This document shows, one piece after another, positions 1 to 7,134 of a stretch of 8,505 nt of DNA; position 1 is the stretch's first letter; every line of letters starts with the position of its first letter. A program made the position numbers and the translations under genes. The stretch is from CAYRDC01 sp964422925 (GTDB lineage: Bacteria > Bacteroidota > Bacteroidia > Chitinophagales > S012-47): the NCBI GenBank assembly GCA_964422925.1, contig CAYRDC010000050.1:1-8505 (forward strand), in the 5' to 3' direction. The notes below the pieces were generated by a model that had not been told where the DNA came from, made no database searches, and worked only from the letters and a program-made list of their open reading frames with translations.

Positions 1-42
1 CTTTGCGCTGACAAAAGCGTTGGCTTGACCAACAACGGCCGG
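1..42. repeat. Partial, diverged copy of the hairpin at the window edge
   Basis: Bases 27-42 carry the same 16-nt right arm as the hairpin at 479-537, and bases 1-25 align with its loop. The matching left arm would lie just before base 1, outside the window; base 1 aligns with the last base of that arm. The loop differs from its partner by a 2-nt indel and several substitutions, and here CGCT/AGCG (6-9 with 16-19) could form an extra small stem. The presence of the missing left arm is inference. Confidence 0.55.
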
Positions 43-475
43 AATGTCCTTACTGTTCACCAGATAACCGACCCGTCCGGCATTTCACCATCCGGCCGGA
101 TCATGGCAAGCGTACCGTCTGCCGACTCCGCCATCAGGATCATTCCCTGTGATTCAATGCCGCGGATTTTCCGGGGAGCCAGGTTGGCCACCAGGCATAC
201 CTTCCGCCCCACCAGGTCTCCGGGTTCGAACTGATCCGCTATGCCGGAAACCACACTGCGTTGTTCATAGCCCAGGTCAACGCGCAGATGCAACAGCTTG
301 TCGGTCTCCGGTACGCGCTCCGCGGATAAGACGGTGGCAACGCGCAACTCCAGCTTCTCAAAGGTGGTAAAATCAATTTCCGGCTTTTGCGTTTCGGTAT
401 TTGCCTGTGGTTTCTTTTGATTGGCTTTCAATTTTTCAATTTGTTTTTCAATGACGGCATCTTCGATCTTCTCAA
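26..475. repeat. 450-bp direct repeat, copy 1 (partner at 521-970)
   Basis: Bases 26-475 match bases 521-970 at a fixed offset of 495 with no difference that I can see. The unit covers the last 138 codons of metG, its stop codon, and 31 bp of downstream sequence ending in one arm of an inverted repeat. To the left of base 26 the similarity continues weakly (bases 1-25 against 494-520) with several substitutions and a 2-nt length difference. To the right it stops sharply at 475/970. The offset is a multiple of three, so both copies are in the same reading frame. Confidence 0.9.
57..475 (-). pseudogene. Truncated duplicate of the metG 3' end (MetRS C-terminal tRNA-binding domain)
   Basis: This stretch repeats, base for base as far as I can align it by eye, the end of the complete metG next door. 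It encodes the last 138 residues of MetRS: a charged Lys/Gln-rich linker followed by the 107-residue Trbp111/EMAPII-like OB-fold tRNA-binding domain, ending in the same GSVIW and TGA stop. The catalytic and anticodon-binding parts are absent. Homology stops abruptly at base 475, where the metG codon TTT becomes GTT and a run of C begins. The frame stays open upstream to a TTG at 528-530, giving a 157-codon frame, but the first 19 codons come from the hairpin and no ATG or ribosome-binding signal is visible. It lies downstream of metG on the same strand, so metG transcripts could read into it. I call it a pseudogene fragment. A free-standing tRNA-binding protein like Trbp111 is possible but unsupported. 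An assembly artefact is also possible. Confidence 0.8.
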
Positions 476-478
476 CCC

Positions 479-537
479 CCGGCCGTTGTTGGTCTTTGCG
501 ATGATAAAAAAGCACTGGCCTGACCAACAACGGCCGG
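479..537. repeat. Perfect 16-bp inverted repeat (hairpin) between the metG copies
   Basis: The left arm CCGGCCGTTGTTGGTC (479-494) is the exact reverse complement of the right arm at 522-537, with a 27-nt loop at 495-521. Read on the minus strand it begins 15 nt after the metG stop, so it could act as a 3' transcript-end structure. The second arm is followed by G residues, not a T-run, so it is not a classical intrinsic terminator. Inside the loop, a small secondary hairpin (TGGT/GCCA) followed by GTGC and six T residues could give weak termination. The arms do not match the integron attC core consensus. Confidence 0.75.
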
Positions 538-970
538 AATGTCCTTACTGTTCACCAGATAACCGACCCGTCCGGCATTTCACCATCCGGCCGGATCATG
601 GCAAGCGTACCGTCTGCCGACTCCGCCATCAGGATCATTCCCTGTGATTCAATGCCGCGGATTTTCCGGGGAGCCAGGTTGGCCACCAGGCATACCTTCC
701 GCCCCACCAGGTCTCCGGGTTCGAACTGATCCGCTATGCCGGAAACCACACTGCGTTGTTCATAGCCCAGGTCAACGCGCAGATGCAACAGCTTGTCGGT
801 CTCCGGTACGCGCTCCGCGGATAAGACGGTGGCAACGCGCAACTCCAGCTTCTCAAAGGTGGTAAAATCAATTTCCGGCTTTTGCGTTTCGGTATTTGCC
901 TGTGGTTTCTTTTGATTGGCTTTCAATTTTTCAATTTGTTTTTCAATGACGGCATCTTCGATCTTCTCAA
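521..970. repeat. 450-bp direct repeat, copy 2 (within and just downstream of the intact metG)
   Basis: This is the partner of the repeat at 26-475. It is the presumed parental copy, because it is continuous with the full-length metG beyond base 970 (metG codons for Leu-Phe-Glu-Lys), whereas copy 1 breaks into a C-run and a hairpin at the same point. Identity between copies appears complete, including synonymous positions, so the duplication is recent, is kept uniform by gene conversion, or is an assembly error. Confidence 0.88.
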
Positions 971-2618
971 AGAGCAATTCCGGGACCGGCAGTTCATTGC
1001 CGGGCGGTACAAGATCGCTTTGCCCGGTTTGTTCCCAGCGGAAGGATTCCGGGTCCAGGGCCAGCATCCCGGCCAGTTTGCGGCAGGTAACCGGCAGGAA
1101 GGGCATCCCGGCAACCGCCAAAGCTCCGCAAACCTGCAAGGCCGCGTAAAGGATATCCGACACCCGGGAAGGATCTTGCTTCACCACCTGCCAGGGTTGT
1201 GTGTCAGCCAGGAATTTATTCCCCAGCCGGGCAATGCCCATCATCTCGTTGAGCGCTGCCCGGAACCGGAAATGCTCCAGGTGGTCTTCCACCGACCCTG
1301 CCAGCCGTTTCACTTCTTCCAACAGGCTCCGCAAAGTGTATCCCGCCCCCAGGTCATCTTCCGGGCTCGCCCCGAAAGCCGGTACCTTGCCCTGCAGGTA
1401 TTTTTGGGTAAGCACCAGGCTGCGGTTCACAAAATTGCCCAGCACGGCTACCAGTTCGTTATTGTTCCGGGCCTGAAAATCCTTCCAGGTAAATTCGCTG
1501 TCGCGCGTTTCGGGCATGTTGGCCGTGAGCACATAACGCAGCACATCCTGTTTTCCGGGAAAATCTTCCAGGTATTCATGCAGCCACACGGCCCAGTTCC
1601 GGCTGGTGGAGATCTTGTCGCCCTCCATGTTCATAAACTCATTGGCCGGCACATTGTCCGGAAGGATATAGCCGCCATGCGCTTTCAGGATAATGGGGAA
1701 TATGATGCAATGAAAAACGATATTGTCCTTTCCGATAAAATGGATCAGCCGGGTGTCTTCCGATTGCCACCAGGGGCGCCAGTCCAGGCCTTTGGCTTCG
1801 GCCCAGGCTTTGGTGGCGGAAATGTACCCGATGGGCGCGTCCAGCCAGACATACAACACCTTGCCTTCCGCCCCGGGCAACGGGACTTTCACCCCCCAGT
1901 CGAGGTCGCGGGTCATGGCCCGGGGCTGCAACCCCTGTTCGAGCCAAGACTTGCACTGGCCGTACACGTTCTTTTTCCAGTCGTCCTTGTGGCCTTCCAG
2001 AATCCATTCCCGCAGCCAGGGCTCATAATCCTGCATGGGCAGGTACCAGTGCCGGGTTTTTTTCAGCACGGGCTTTTCCCCGCTGAGGGTGGAAACCGGG
2101 TTGATCAGTTCCTTCGGGCTGAGGCTGCTGCCGCACTTCTCGCACTGGTCGCCATAGGCCGACTCATAGCCGCATTTCGGGCAGGTGCCGGTAATGTAGC
2201 GGTCGGCCAGGAATTGCCGGTGCTTTTCATCATAATATTGCTCGCTCTCTTCCTGGAACAGTTTTCCTTTCTCATGCAGGGTTTTGAAAAACTCCGCGGC
2301 TGTTTCATGATGCAGGGCGGAAGAAGTCCGGTGATATATGTCGAACGCGATGCCGAAATCCCGGAAGCTTTTTTTATTCAGTTCATGGTAATAATCCACG
2401 ATTTCCTGAGGGGATTTCCCTTCGCGCAGGGCCCGGAGGGTAATGGCTATCCCGTTTTCATCGGAACCGCAGATAAAAACCACCTCCCTGCCCTGCAGGC
2501 GCAGGTAGCGGGTGTAAATGTCAGGGGCAATGTAAGCCCCCGCCAGTTGCCCGATATGGATCGGCCCGTTGGCATAGGGCAGCGCGGCTGTAACAGTGTA
2601 CCGTTTTGGGTTTTTCAT
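552..2618 (-). CDS. metG: Methionyl-tRNA synthetase (MetRS)
   Basis: This cytoplasmic class I aminoacyl-tRNA synthetase charges tRNA-Met with methionine for initiation and elongation. With the ATG at 2616-2618 the protein is 688 residues. A TTG five codons upstream also opens the frame, but it lies at the expected transcription start, so I prefer the ATG. The Rossmann core starts with PYANGPIHIGQ; the signature is HIGQ at 21-24 instead of HIGH. Zinc-knuckle cysteines are at 146/149 and 159/162 (CPKC, CEKC). The KMSKS loop is DKISTS (334-339). The anticodon-binding helical domain follows. A Lys/Gln-rich linker (about 551-581) leads to a Trbp111-like tRNA-binding domain (582-688) that in homologues supports dimerisation and tRNA affinity. 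The length suits full-size bacterial MetRS with the C-terminal appendix. The final 138 codons are duplicated downstream. It is transcribed divergently from the polysaccharide genes. Confidence 0.97.
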   Translation of the reverse strand: MKNPKRYTVTAALPYANGPIHIGQLAGAYIAPDIYTRYLRLQGREVVFICGSDENGIAITLRALREGKSPQEIVDYYHELNKKSFRDFGIAFDIYHRTSSALHHETAAEFFKTLHEKGKLFQEESEQYYDEKHRQFLADRYITGTCPKCGYESAYGDQCEKCGSSLSPKELINPVSTLSGEKPVLKKTRHWYLPMQDYEPWLREWILEGHKDDWKKNVYGQCKSWLEQGLQPRAMTRDLDWGVKVPLPGAEGKVLYVWLDAPIGYISATKAWAEAKGLDWRPWWQSEDTRLIHFIGKDNIVFHCIIFPIILKAHGGYILPDNVPANEFMNMEGDKISTSRNWAVWLHEYLEDFPGKQDVLRYVLTANMPETRDSEFTWKDFQARNNNELVAVLGNFVNRSLVLTQKYLQGKVPAFGASPEDDLGAGYTLRSLLEEVKRLAGSVEDHLEHFRFRAALNEMMGIARLGNKFLADTQPWQVVKQDPSRVSDILYAALQVCGALAVAGMPFLPVTCRKLAGMLALDPESFRWEQTGQSDLVPPGNELPVPELLFEKIEDAVIEKQIEKLKANQKKPQANTETQKPEIDFTTFEKLELRVATVLSAERVPETDKLLHLRVDLGYEQRSVVSGIADQFEPGDLVGRKVCLVANLAPRKIRGIESQGMILMAESADGTLAMIRPDGEMPDGSVIW

Positions 2619-2640
2619 GAAAACGAATATCAATTGGCGG

Positions 2641-2648
2641 CAAAGTTA
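2641..2648 (-). promoter_or_regulatory. Putative metG promoter, Bacteroidota -7 box
   Basis: On the minus strand these bases read TAACTTTG, an exact match to the Bacteroidota -7 consensus TAnnTTTG. It ends 22 nt before the metG ATG, which implies a short leader. A clear TTG -33 element is not present at 19-21 nt spacing; the nearest is a weak TGG-like sequence near 2666-2669. The match is direct; promoter function is inferred. Confidence 0.55.
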
Positions 2649-2716
2649 ACAAAGCCCCCTGTAAACCATGGGTACTGTGGCCGGGGAAAGCATTCTTTCA
2701 AAGCCGCATAAAAAAT

Positions 2717-2724
2717 TATATTTG
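2717..2724 (+). promoter_or_regulatory. Putative promoter of the exopolysaccharide cluster, Bacteroidota -7 box
   Basis: TATATTTG matches TAnnTTTG exactly and ends 20 nt before the ATG of the glycosyltransferase gene. A possible -33 element is only TTC-like (2693-2695, 21-nt spacing). The GTG at 2724-2726, a possible upstream start for the glycosyltransferase, overlaps this box, which favours the ATG at 2745. Confidence 0.55.
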
Positions 2725-2744
2725 TGCGGAGTAAACCATCCCCC

Positions 2745-3905
2745 ATGCCGCGTGTCCTTCGCATCATCAACCGGTTAAACCTGGGCGGCCCGACCTTTAA
2801 TGCTGCTTACCTGACCCGTTACCTGCCCCCTGAATTTAAAACCCGCCTGCTGGCCGGTGCCATCGATCCGGATGAAACCAGCAGCCGGTTTATCCTGGAC
2901 AGGCTCGAAGTCCGCGCGGAGATTATCCCGGAAATGCAACGGGCTATCCGTCCGGCCCGGGATGCCAAAGCCCTGCGCCATATCCGTCAGGTCATCCGGG
3001 AATTCCGGCCGGATATCGTGCATACCCACGCGGCCAAAGCCGGAGCCCTGGGACGCTGGGCCGCTTACCTGGAAAAAGTGCCGGTCATCGTCCATACTTT
3101 TCACGGGCATGTGTTCAGCGGGTACTTCGGCAAAGCGAAAACCGCTGTGTTCATCCAGATCGAACGGTTCCTGGCCCGGAAAAGCACGAAAATCATTGCC
3201 ATCAGCCCGGCCTTGCAAAAAGAATTGTGCGTAACCTACCGGATTGCGCCCTGTGATAAGTTTGAAATCATTCCTCTGGGATTTGATCTCAGCCCGTTCT
3301 GTAACGGCCTGGAAGAAAAGCGTGAAAATTTTCGGAACCGGCATGACCTGCGACCGGAGGAACTGGCCATAGGCATTATAGGCCGCATGGTGCCGGTAAA
3401 AAACCACGCGTTGTTTTTACGGGCTTTTCACCGCCTGCTGCACTCCGGCCTGCCTGCCCGGGCTTTTGTCATCGGAGATGGCTATTTGCGGCAGGAACTG
3501 GAACAACTGGCCGCTTCGCTGAACCTGCGGGACGGCCGGGTGGTGTTCACGGGCTGGACCCGGGAAACCGATCACATCATGGCGGGACTGGATATTGTGG
3601 CGCTGAGCTCTGACAATGAAGGAACACCGGTGACCCTGATCGAAGCCATGGCAGCCGGCAAACCGGTGGTCAGCACCCGGGTGGGCGGAGTGGCCGACAT
3701 TGTCCGCGAAGGGGAAAACGCCCTGCTTAGCGCGCCTGGCGATCCAGAGGCCCTGGCCAATAACCTCATCCGCGTGGCACGGGATTACCCGGAATTCCAA
3801 AAAGCCGCCCGGGAATGGGCTCCCGCGGTAAGGGAAAAATTCCATTACCAGCGGCTGGCTAACGATATGGCTGCCTTGTATCACCAGCTTTTGGAACAGA
3901 CCTGA
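2745..3905 (+). CDS. GT4-family glycosyltransferase (exopolysaccharide/capsule)
   Basis: This is a retaining GT-B glycosyltransferase of family 4, expected to work at the cytoplasmic face of the inner membrane and transfer a sugar from a nucleotide donor to the lipid-linked repeat unit. From the ATG at 2745 it is 386 residues, normal for the family. The N-terminal acceptor domain shows the glycine turn NLGGPTFNA (12-20) and HTHAAKAGALGR followed by HTFHGHVFSGYFG, a pattern typical of capsule GT4 enzymes. The C-terminal donor domain starts at IGIIGRMVPVKN (209-220) and carries VIGDG (242-246) and the E-x7-E motif, E292 to E300 (EGTPVTLIE), followed by AMAAGKPVV. The donor and acceptor sugars cannot be read from sequence. 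It is the first gene of the plus-strand cluster, with its own promoter-like box and a 69-nt gap to the export lipoprotein gene. A longer GTG start at 2724 is unlikely because it lies inside the promoter box. Confidence 0.92.
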   Translation: MPRVLRIINRLNLGGPTFNAAYLTRYLPPEFKTRLLAGAIDPDETSSRFILDRLEVRAEIIPEMQRAIRPARDAKALRHIRQVIREFRPDIVHTHAAKAGALGRWAAYLEKVPVIVHTFHGHVFSGYFGKAKTAVFIQIERFLARKSTKIIAISPALQKELCVTYRIAPCDKFEIIPLGFDLSPFCNGLEEKRENFRNRHDLRPEELAIGIIGRMVPVKNHALFLRAFHRLLHSGLPARAFVIGDGYLRQELEQLAASLNLRDGRVVFTGWTRETDHIMAGLDIVALSSDNEGTPVTLIEAMAAGKPVVSTRVGGVADIVREGENALLSAPGDPEALANNLIRVARDYPEFQKAAREWAPAVREKFHYQRLANDMAALYHQLLEQT

Positions 3906-3948
3906 GCCATTCTACGCTTGGCTGAAAACCTATATTCCTGCAAAAGGT

Positions 3949-3956
3949 TAAATTTG
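3949..3956 (+). promoter_or_regulatory. Possible internal promoter before the export genes, Bacteroidota -7 box
   Basis: TAAATTTG matches TAnnTTTG and ends 18 nt before the ATG of the Wza-like gene, the same geometry as the two promoters in the divergent region. No good TTG -33 element is found at the usual spacing (the nearest TTG, 3918-3920, is 28 nt away). It could allow wza-wzc-wecA to be transcribed separately from the glycosyltransferase. Confidence 0.42.
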
Positions 3957-3974
3957 TCATTCAACCCCGGACGA

Positions 3975-4748
3975 ATGCGTAAACAAATCGGATTAATCCT
4001 CCTCATCGCTTTGAGCCTGTTTTCTTCCTGCAAGGTCTTTTATCCGAATATCCTGTTCAAAACCCCGAGGGATTATCCTTATGCCACACTCAATCAGATG
4101 CCGCCCCGGGAATACCGCATCCTTCCGGGCGACCGGCTCAGCCTCCAGGTGTATTCCAATGAAGCCTACAACCAGGTCATTACCATGGTGCAGGCCTTTG
4201 AAAACCAGAGCCAGGGGCAGCAAACCCAGATAGTTACCTTCCTGGTCGGTCAGGACAGCCTGGTGGAACTGCCCGTCATCGGCAAGGTGAACCTCACAGG
4301 CATGACCATACCCCAGGCCCAGGACACCCTGAAAACCCTTTACGCCCGCTATTACCAGGATCCGCTGGTGGCCATCGAAGTGACCAACAGGCGCGTAATC
4401 GTATTCAACGGCAGCGAAAATGCCACTGTGGTACCGCTGGAAAATGAAAACACCAGCCTCGTGGAAGTGCTGGCCGCTGCCGGTGGGATTGATCAAAATG
4501 CCAAAGCCTACCGCATTAAGATCATCCGGGGCGACCTGGAAAACCCGCAGATAGCCTTGGTGGACCTCTCCACCGTGGAAGGTATGCGGCAGGCGGAAAT
4601 GACCGTGCAGGCCAACGATATCATCTATGTGGAACCCACCACCCGGCTTACCACCGGGCTCTGGCGCGAGATTTCCCCCGTGATCGGGATTATCACCAGT
4701 ATAACCACATTGTATTTATTGATCTCAAACCTGACCAGTGCCCCATAA
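3975..4748 (+). CDS. Wza-type polysaccharide export outer-membrane lipoprotein
   Basis: It is predicted to form the outer-membrane channel through which the polymer leaves the cell. From the ATG at 3975 it is 257 residues; the frame extends upstream to a TTG at 3918, but the ATG places a proper lipoprotein signal at the N-terminus: basic MRK, a hydrophobic stretch, then LFSSC with Cys19 as the lipidated residue. A Poly_export (Wza) domain follows, starting at YRILPGDRLSLQVYS (47-61) and running to about 136, then one SLBB-type domain (about 140-219, ending in NDIIYVEP). Residues 230-252 form a hydrophobic C-terminal helix, comparable to the outer-membrane helix of E. coli Wza. It has only one SLBB-like repeat and is shorter than E. 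coli Wza (about 380 residues), as is common for Bacteroidota versions. Its stop overlaps the next start by 11 nt, consistent with a Wza-Wzc partnership. Confidence 0.92.
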   Translation: MRKQIGLILLIALSLFSSCKVFYPNILFKTPRDYPYATLNQMPPREYRILPGDRLSLQVYSNEAYNQVITMVQAFENQSQGQQTQIVTFLVGQDSLVELPVIGKVNLTGMTIPQAQDTLKTLYARYYQDPLVAIEVTNRRVIVFNGSENATVVPLENENTSLVEVLAAAGGIDQNAKAYRIKIIRGDLENPQIALVDLSTVEGMRQAEMTVQANDIIYVEPTTRLTTGLWREISPVIGIITSITTLYLLISNLTSAP

Positions 4749-7134
4749 AAGCCGTTACATATCGGATCCGCTCAGCCGCCTCTTTGGCGAAGGGTTTAAC
4801 CTGCCCCTGCTGCTGTACGTGTTGCGCAAGAGCCTGGTCTGGATGGCCCTCTTCCTGTTGATGGCCGTGGCAGCCGTATGGATCTACCTGCGCTATACGG
4901 CACCGGCTTATGAAGCCACCGCACGGGTCATGTATAAACCGCCTGAAGCGACACAGGCGCTCTCGCTGGATGTGACGGATATCCACCGTTATGACGCTTT
5001 CAGCGATGTGCAGGTGATCCGTTCCCCCCTGATCCTGAAACGGGCCCTGAAAAAAGTGCCCCTCGCGGTCAGCTATTTCACCAAAGGGAAATTCATGAAC
5101 ACCGAGCTCTACACCAACACACCCTTTGTGGTGGACGCCCGGGTCAATGACAGTTCCGCGTTCAACCAGCCGTTTCATGTGCAGTTTCATAAAGACAATA
5201 CCTATTCGATCCATTATGCCAACGGGACCAAATTGCTGCCCGGGCCCTGCTATCCCGACAGCCTGTACCATACCGCCCTGTTTGATTTCAGGCTGAGCCT
5301 GTCCCGGCCCGGCCTGCCTGCCTCTTCCCTGGCAAAACGGGAAATGTTTTTTGTCCTGAACCAATCGGCCGCCTTGATCAGCCGCCTGCAGCAGGAAGTG
5401 CATGTGTCGGTGGCCAGCAGCCGTTCGCAAATCCTGTCCATCACCGTACGGGACCATGTGCCCGCCAAAGCCCGCGACCTGGCCAATGCCATCGCCCAGG
5501 TATTTATCCAGTACGACCGGGAACGGCAAATGCAAAGCGCCAATAACGTGTTGGACTTTATCAACCGGCAGCTCGATACCCTGACGGCCGACCTCATAGC
5601 CGGGGAAAATGCCCTGAAAGATTTTAAACAGGCCGAACGCCTCATTTCCCCGGAAACCGAACAGGGGTTCCTGCAAACCCAGCTCAATACGCTCGATGAA
5701 AAAATTCTGGAACTCGAGAATAAAAAACGCTCGATCCAGTGGTTTGAAGACTACATTGCCAGCGGGAAATCCCTGACCGCCCTCTCCGCCAATGTGCTGG
5801 GAAATTATACCGATTTTTCCGTGCCGGTGCAGAACCTGGTGGACCTGGAACAGGAAAAACGGGAGCTGTTGGTCGGGCTGACGGAAAACCATATCCGCAT
5901 ACAATTCCTGAATAAGCAGATCGAAGCGGCCCGCCAGGACCTGCTGTCTGCCATTGCCAACGCCCGCCAGACCACGGAAAACGAACTCCAGCGCCTGAAC
6001 CAGCGCTACCGGGATCTCGAAAAGGAATACTACAACCTGCCCGAAAAGGAAGCCGAGCTGCTGCGCCTGAGCCGCATTACCGACCTGAAGCAGAAATATT
6101 ACCTCCAGTTCAAGGAAAAACAACTGGAATACGAAGTGATCAAGGCAGGGATCGTATCGAACTTTACCCTGCTGGAACCGGCTTCCGTGGGATTGCTGGT
6201 GGCCCCGCGCAGGCGGGTAATCCAACTAAGCGGCATTTTACTGGGCCTCCTGCTGGGCATTGCCCTGGTGGCCCTTCGCTATATGCTGCAAAACAAGATC
6301 CTCTCGCTCAGCGACCTGGAATCCCTGACCGATATCCCGGTGCTGGGCATTGTGCCACGTTACAGACAGAAAATGGAAAATCCGACCCTCCTGGTGTTCA
6401 GCCATCCCAAATCCATCATGGCGGAATCCTTCCGGAGCATCCGGGCTAACCTGGAATTCCTGCATTCCGGTTCCGGAAAACAAAGCATAGCCGTAACCTC
6501 CACCACTTCCGGAGAAGGAAAAACCTTCATTGCCCTGAACCTGGCCGGGGTACTGAACATAGCCGGCAAAAAAGTGATCCTGCTCGACCTGGATATGCGC
6601 AGGCCCAGGATCCACCTCGCCATGGAAACCGAAAACAAAACCGGTATGAGCACCCTGCTCATCGGCAAACACGGGCTGGAAGATTGCGTCCGCCACAGCC
6701 CGCATGAAGGGCTGAATTATATCACGGCCGGACCCATACCGCCCAACCCGGCCGAACTGCTGCTCTCCCGCTCATTCCAGGAACTGCTCGAAACCCTCAA
6801 AGAACAATACGATTACATCGTGATGGATACGCCTCCGGTAGCCCTCGTCACGGATGCCCTGCAACTGATGCGCCTGATCGATTATCCCATCTACGTGCTC
6901 CGCTCCGAATATTCCAACCGCGATTTCCTGAACCTGCCCAACAAATGGTATGACGAAAAACGGATTCCCAATTTATCCCTGGTGCTGAATGACGTAAAAC
7001 TATCGCGCACCCGATATGGCCATTACGGGTACGGGGGCGGATACGGGTATGGGTACGGGTACGGCTATTATGCCGATGACCATAAGGCCCGGAAAAAAGG
7101 ATGGAGACGCAAAAAGCCTGCTTCCCATGGTTAG
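4738..7134 (+). CDS. Wzc-type chain-length determinant / tyrosine autokinase
   Basis: This inner-membrane co-polymerase controls polysaccharide length and export with the Wza-like channel, cycling through tyrosine autophosphorylation. The 798-residue frame starts at GTG 4738, overlapping the upstream gene by 11 nt; the next ATG (Met36) lies inside the first membrane helix, so the GTG is preferred. Order: cytoplasmic N-terminus, TM1 (about 32-51), Wzz-type periplasmic domain, long coiled-coil region (about 265-460), the EPA...P segment before TM2 (LLEPASVG, TM2 about 495-516), then the BY-kinase domain. The kinase has Walker A TTSGEGKT (589-596), Walker A' ILLDLDMRRP (614-623) and Walker B YIVMDTPP (693-700). 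The tail holds nine tyrosines in 19 residues (760-778) alternating with glycine, the expected autophosphorylation cluster, then a basic end. No Wzb-type phosphatase gene is in the window. Function is assigned from family and context. Confidence 0.94.
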   Translation: MPHKSRYISDPLSRLFGEGFNLPLLLYVLRKSLVWMALFLLMAVAAVWIYLRYTAPAYEATARVMYKPPEATQALSLDVTDIHRYDAFSDVQVIRSPLILKRALKKVPLAVSYFTKGKFMNTELYTNTPFVVDARVNDSSAFNQPFHVQFHKDNTYSIHYANGTKLLPGPCYPDSLYHTALFDFRLSLSRPGLPASSLAKREMFFVLNQSAALISRLQQEVHVSVASSRSQILSITVRDHVPAKARDLANAIAQVFIQYDRERQMQSANNVLDFINRQLDTLTADLIAGENALKDFKQAERLISPETEQGFLQTQLNTLDEKILELENKKRSIQWFEDYIASGKSLTALSANVLGNYTDFSVPVQNLVDLEQEKRELLVGLTENHIRIQFLNKQIEAARQDLLSAIANARQTTENELQRLNQRYRDLEKEYYNLPEKEAELLRLSRITDLKQKYYLQFKEKQLEYEVIKAGIVSNFTLLEPASVGLLVAPRRRVIQLSGILLGLLLGIALVALRYMLQNKILSLSDLESLTDIPVLGIVPRYRQKMENPTLLVFSHPKSIMAESFRSIRANLEFLHSGSGKQSIAVTSTTSGEGKTFIALNLAGVLNIAGKKVILLDLDMRRPRIHLAMETENKTGMSTLLIGKHGLEDCVRHSPHEGLNYITAGPIPPNPAELLLSRSFQELLETLKEQYDYIVMDTPPVALVTDALQLMRLIDYPIYVLRSEYSNRDFLNLPNKWYDEKRIPNLSLVLNDVKLSRTRYGHYGYGGGYGYGYGYGYYADDHKARKKGWRRKKPASHG
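7015..7071 (+). repeat. Imperfect TAYGGN hexamer repeat encoding the Wzc tyrosine tail
   Basis: The codons for the Tyr-Gly tail are nearly all TAC/TAT followed by GGG/GGC, producing short runs of TACGGG and TATGGG units (for example around 7045-7065). The stretch encodes Tyr760 to Tyr778 of the Wzc-like kinase. Repeats of this kind can change length by replication slippage; each six-base change would add or remove one Tyr-Gly pair and keep the frame. Confidence 0.6.

Noticed and set aside
479..537. Integron attC site
   Set aside because: The hairpin arms lack the RYYYAAC/GTTRRRY core sites, and no integrase or gene cassette is seen.
479..537. Classical Rho-independent terminator for metG
   Set aside because: The stem is strong, but the loop is 27 nt and G residues follow the second arm instead of a T-run; only a weak inner hairpin with six T residues is present.
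882..2711. Long plus-strand open frame of 609 codons opposite metG
   Set aside because: It is the antisense shadow of metG, which has all the MetRS motifs; the translated product shows no recognisable domain.
4693..6225. Long minus-strand open frame of 510 codons opposite the Wzc-like gene
   Set aside because: It is an antisense shadow produced by the codon bias of the kinase gene; no domain is recognisable in its translation.
7016..7126. Longer N-terminus for the WecA-like protein
   Set aside because: The extension is the out-of-frame reading of the Tyr-Gly tail region and is rich in Gly/Thr/Met, with no family similarity; the ATG at 7127 precedes the first membrane helix.
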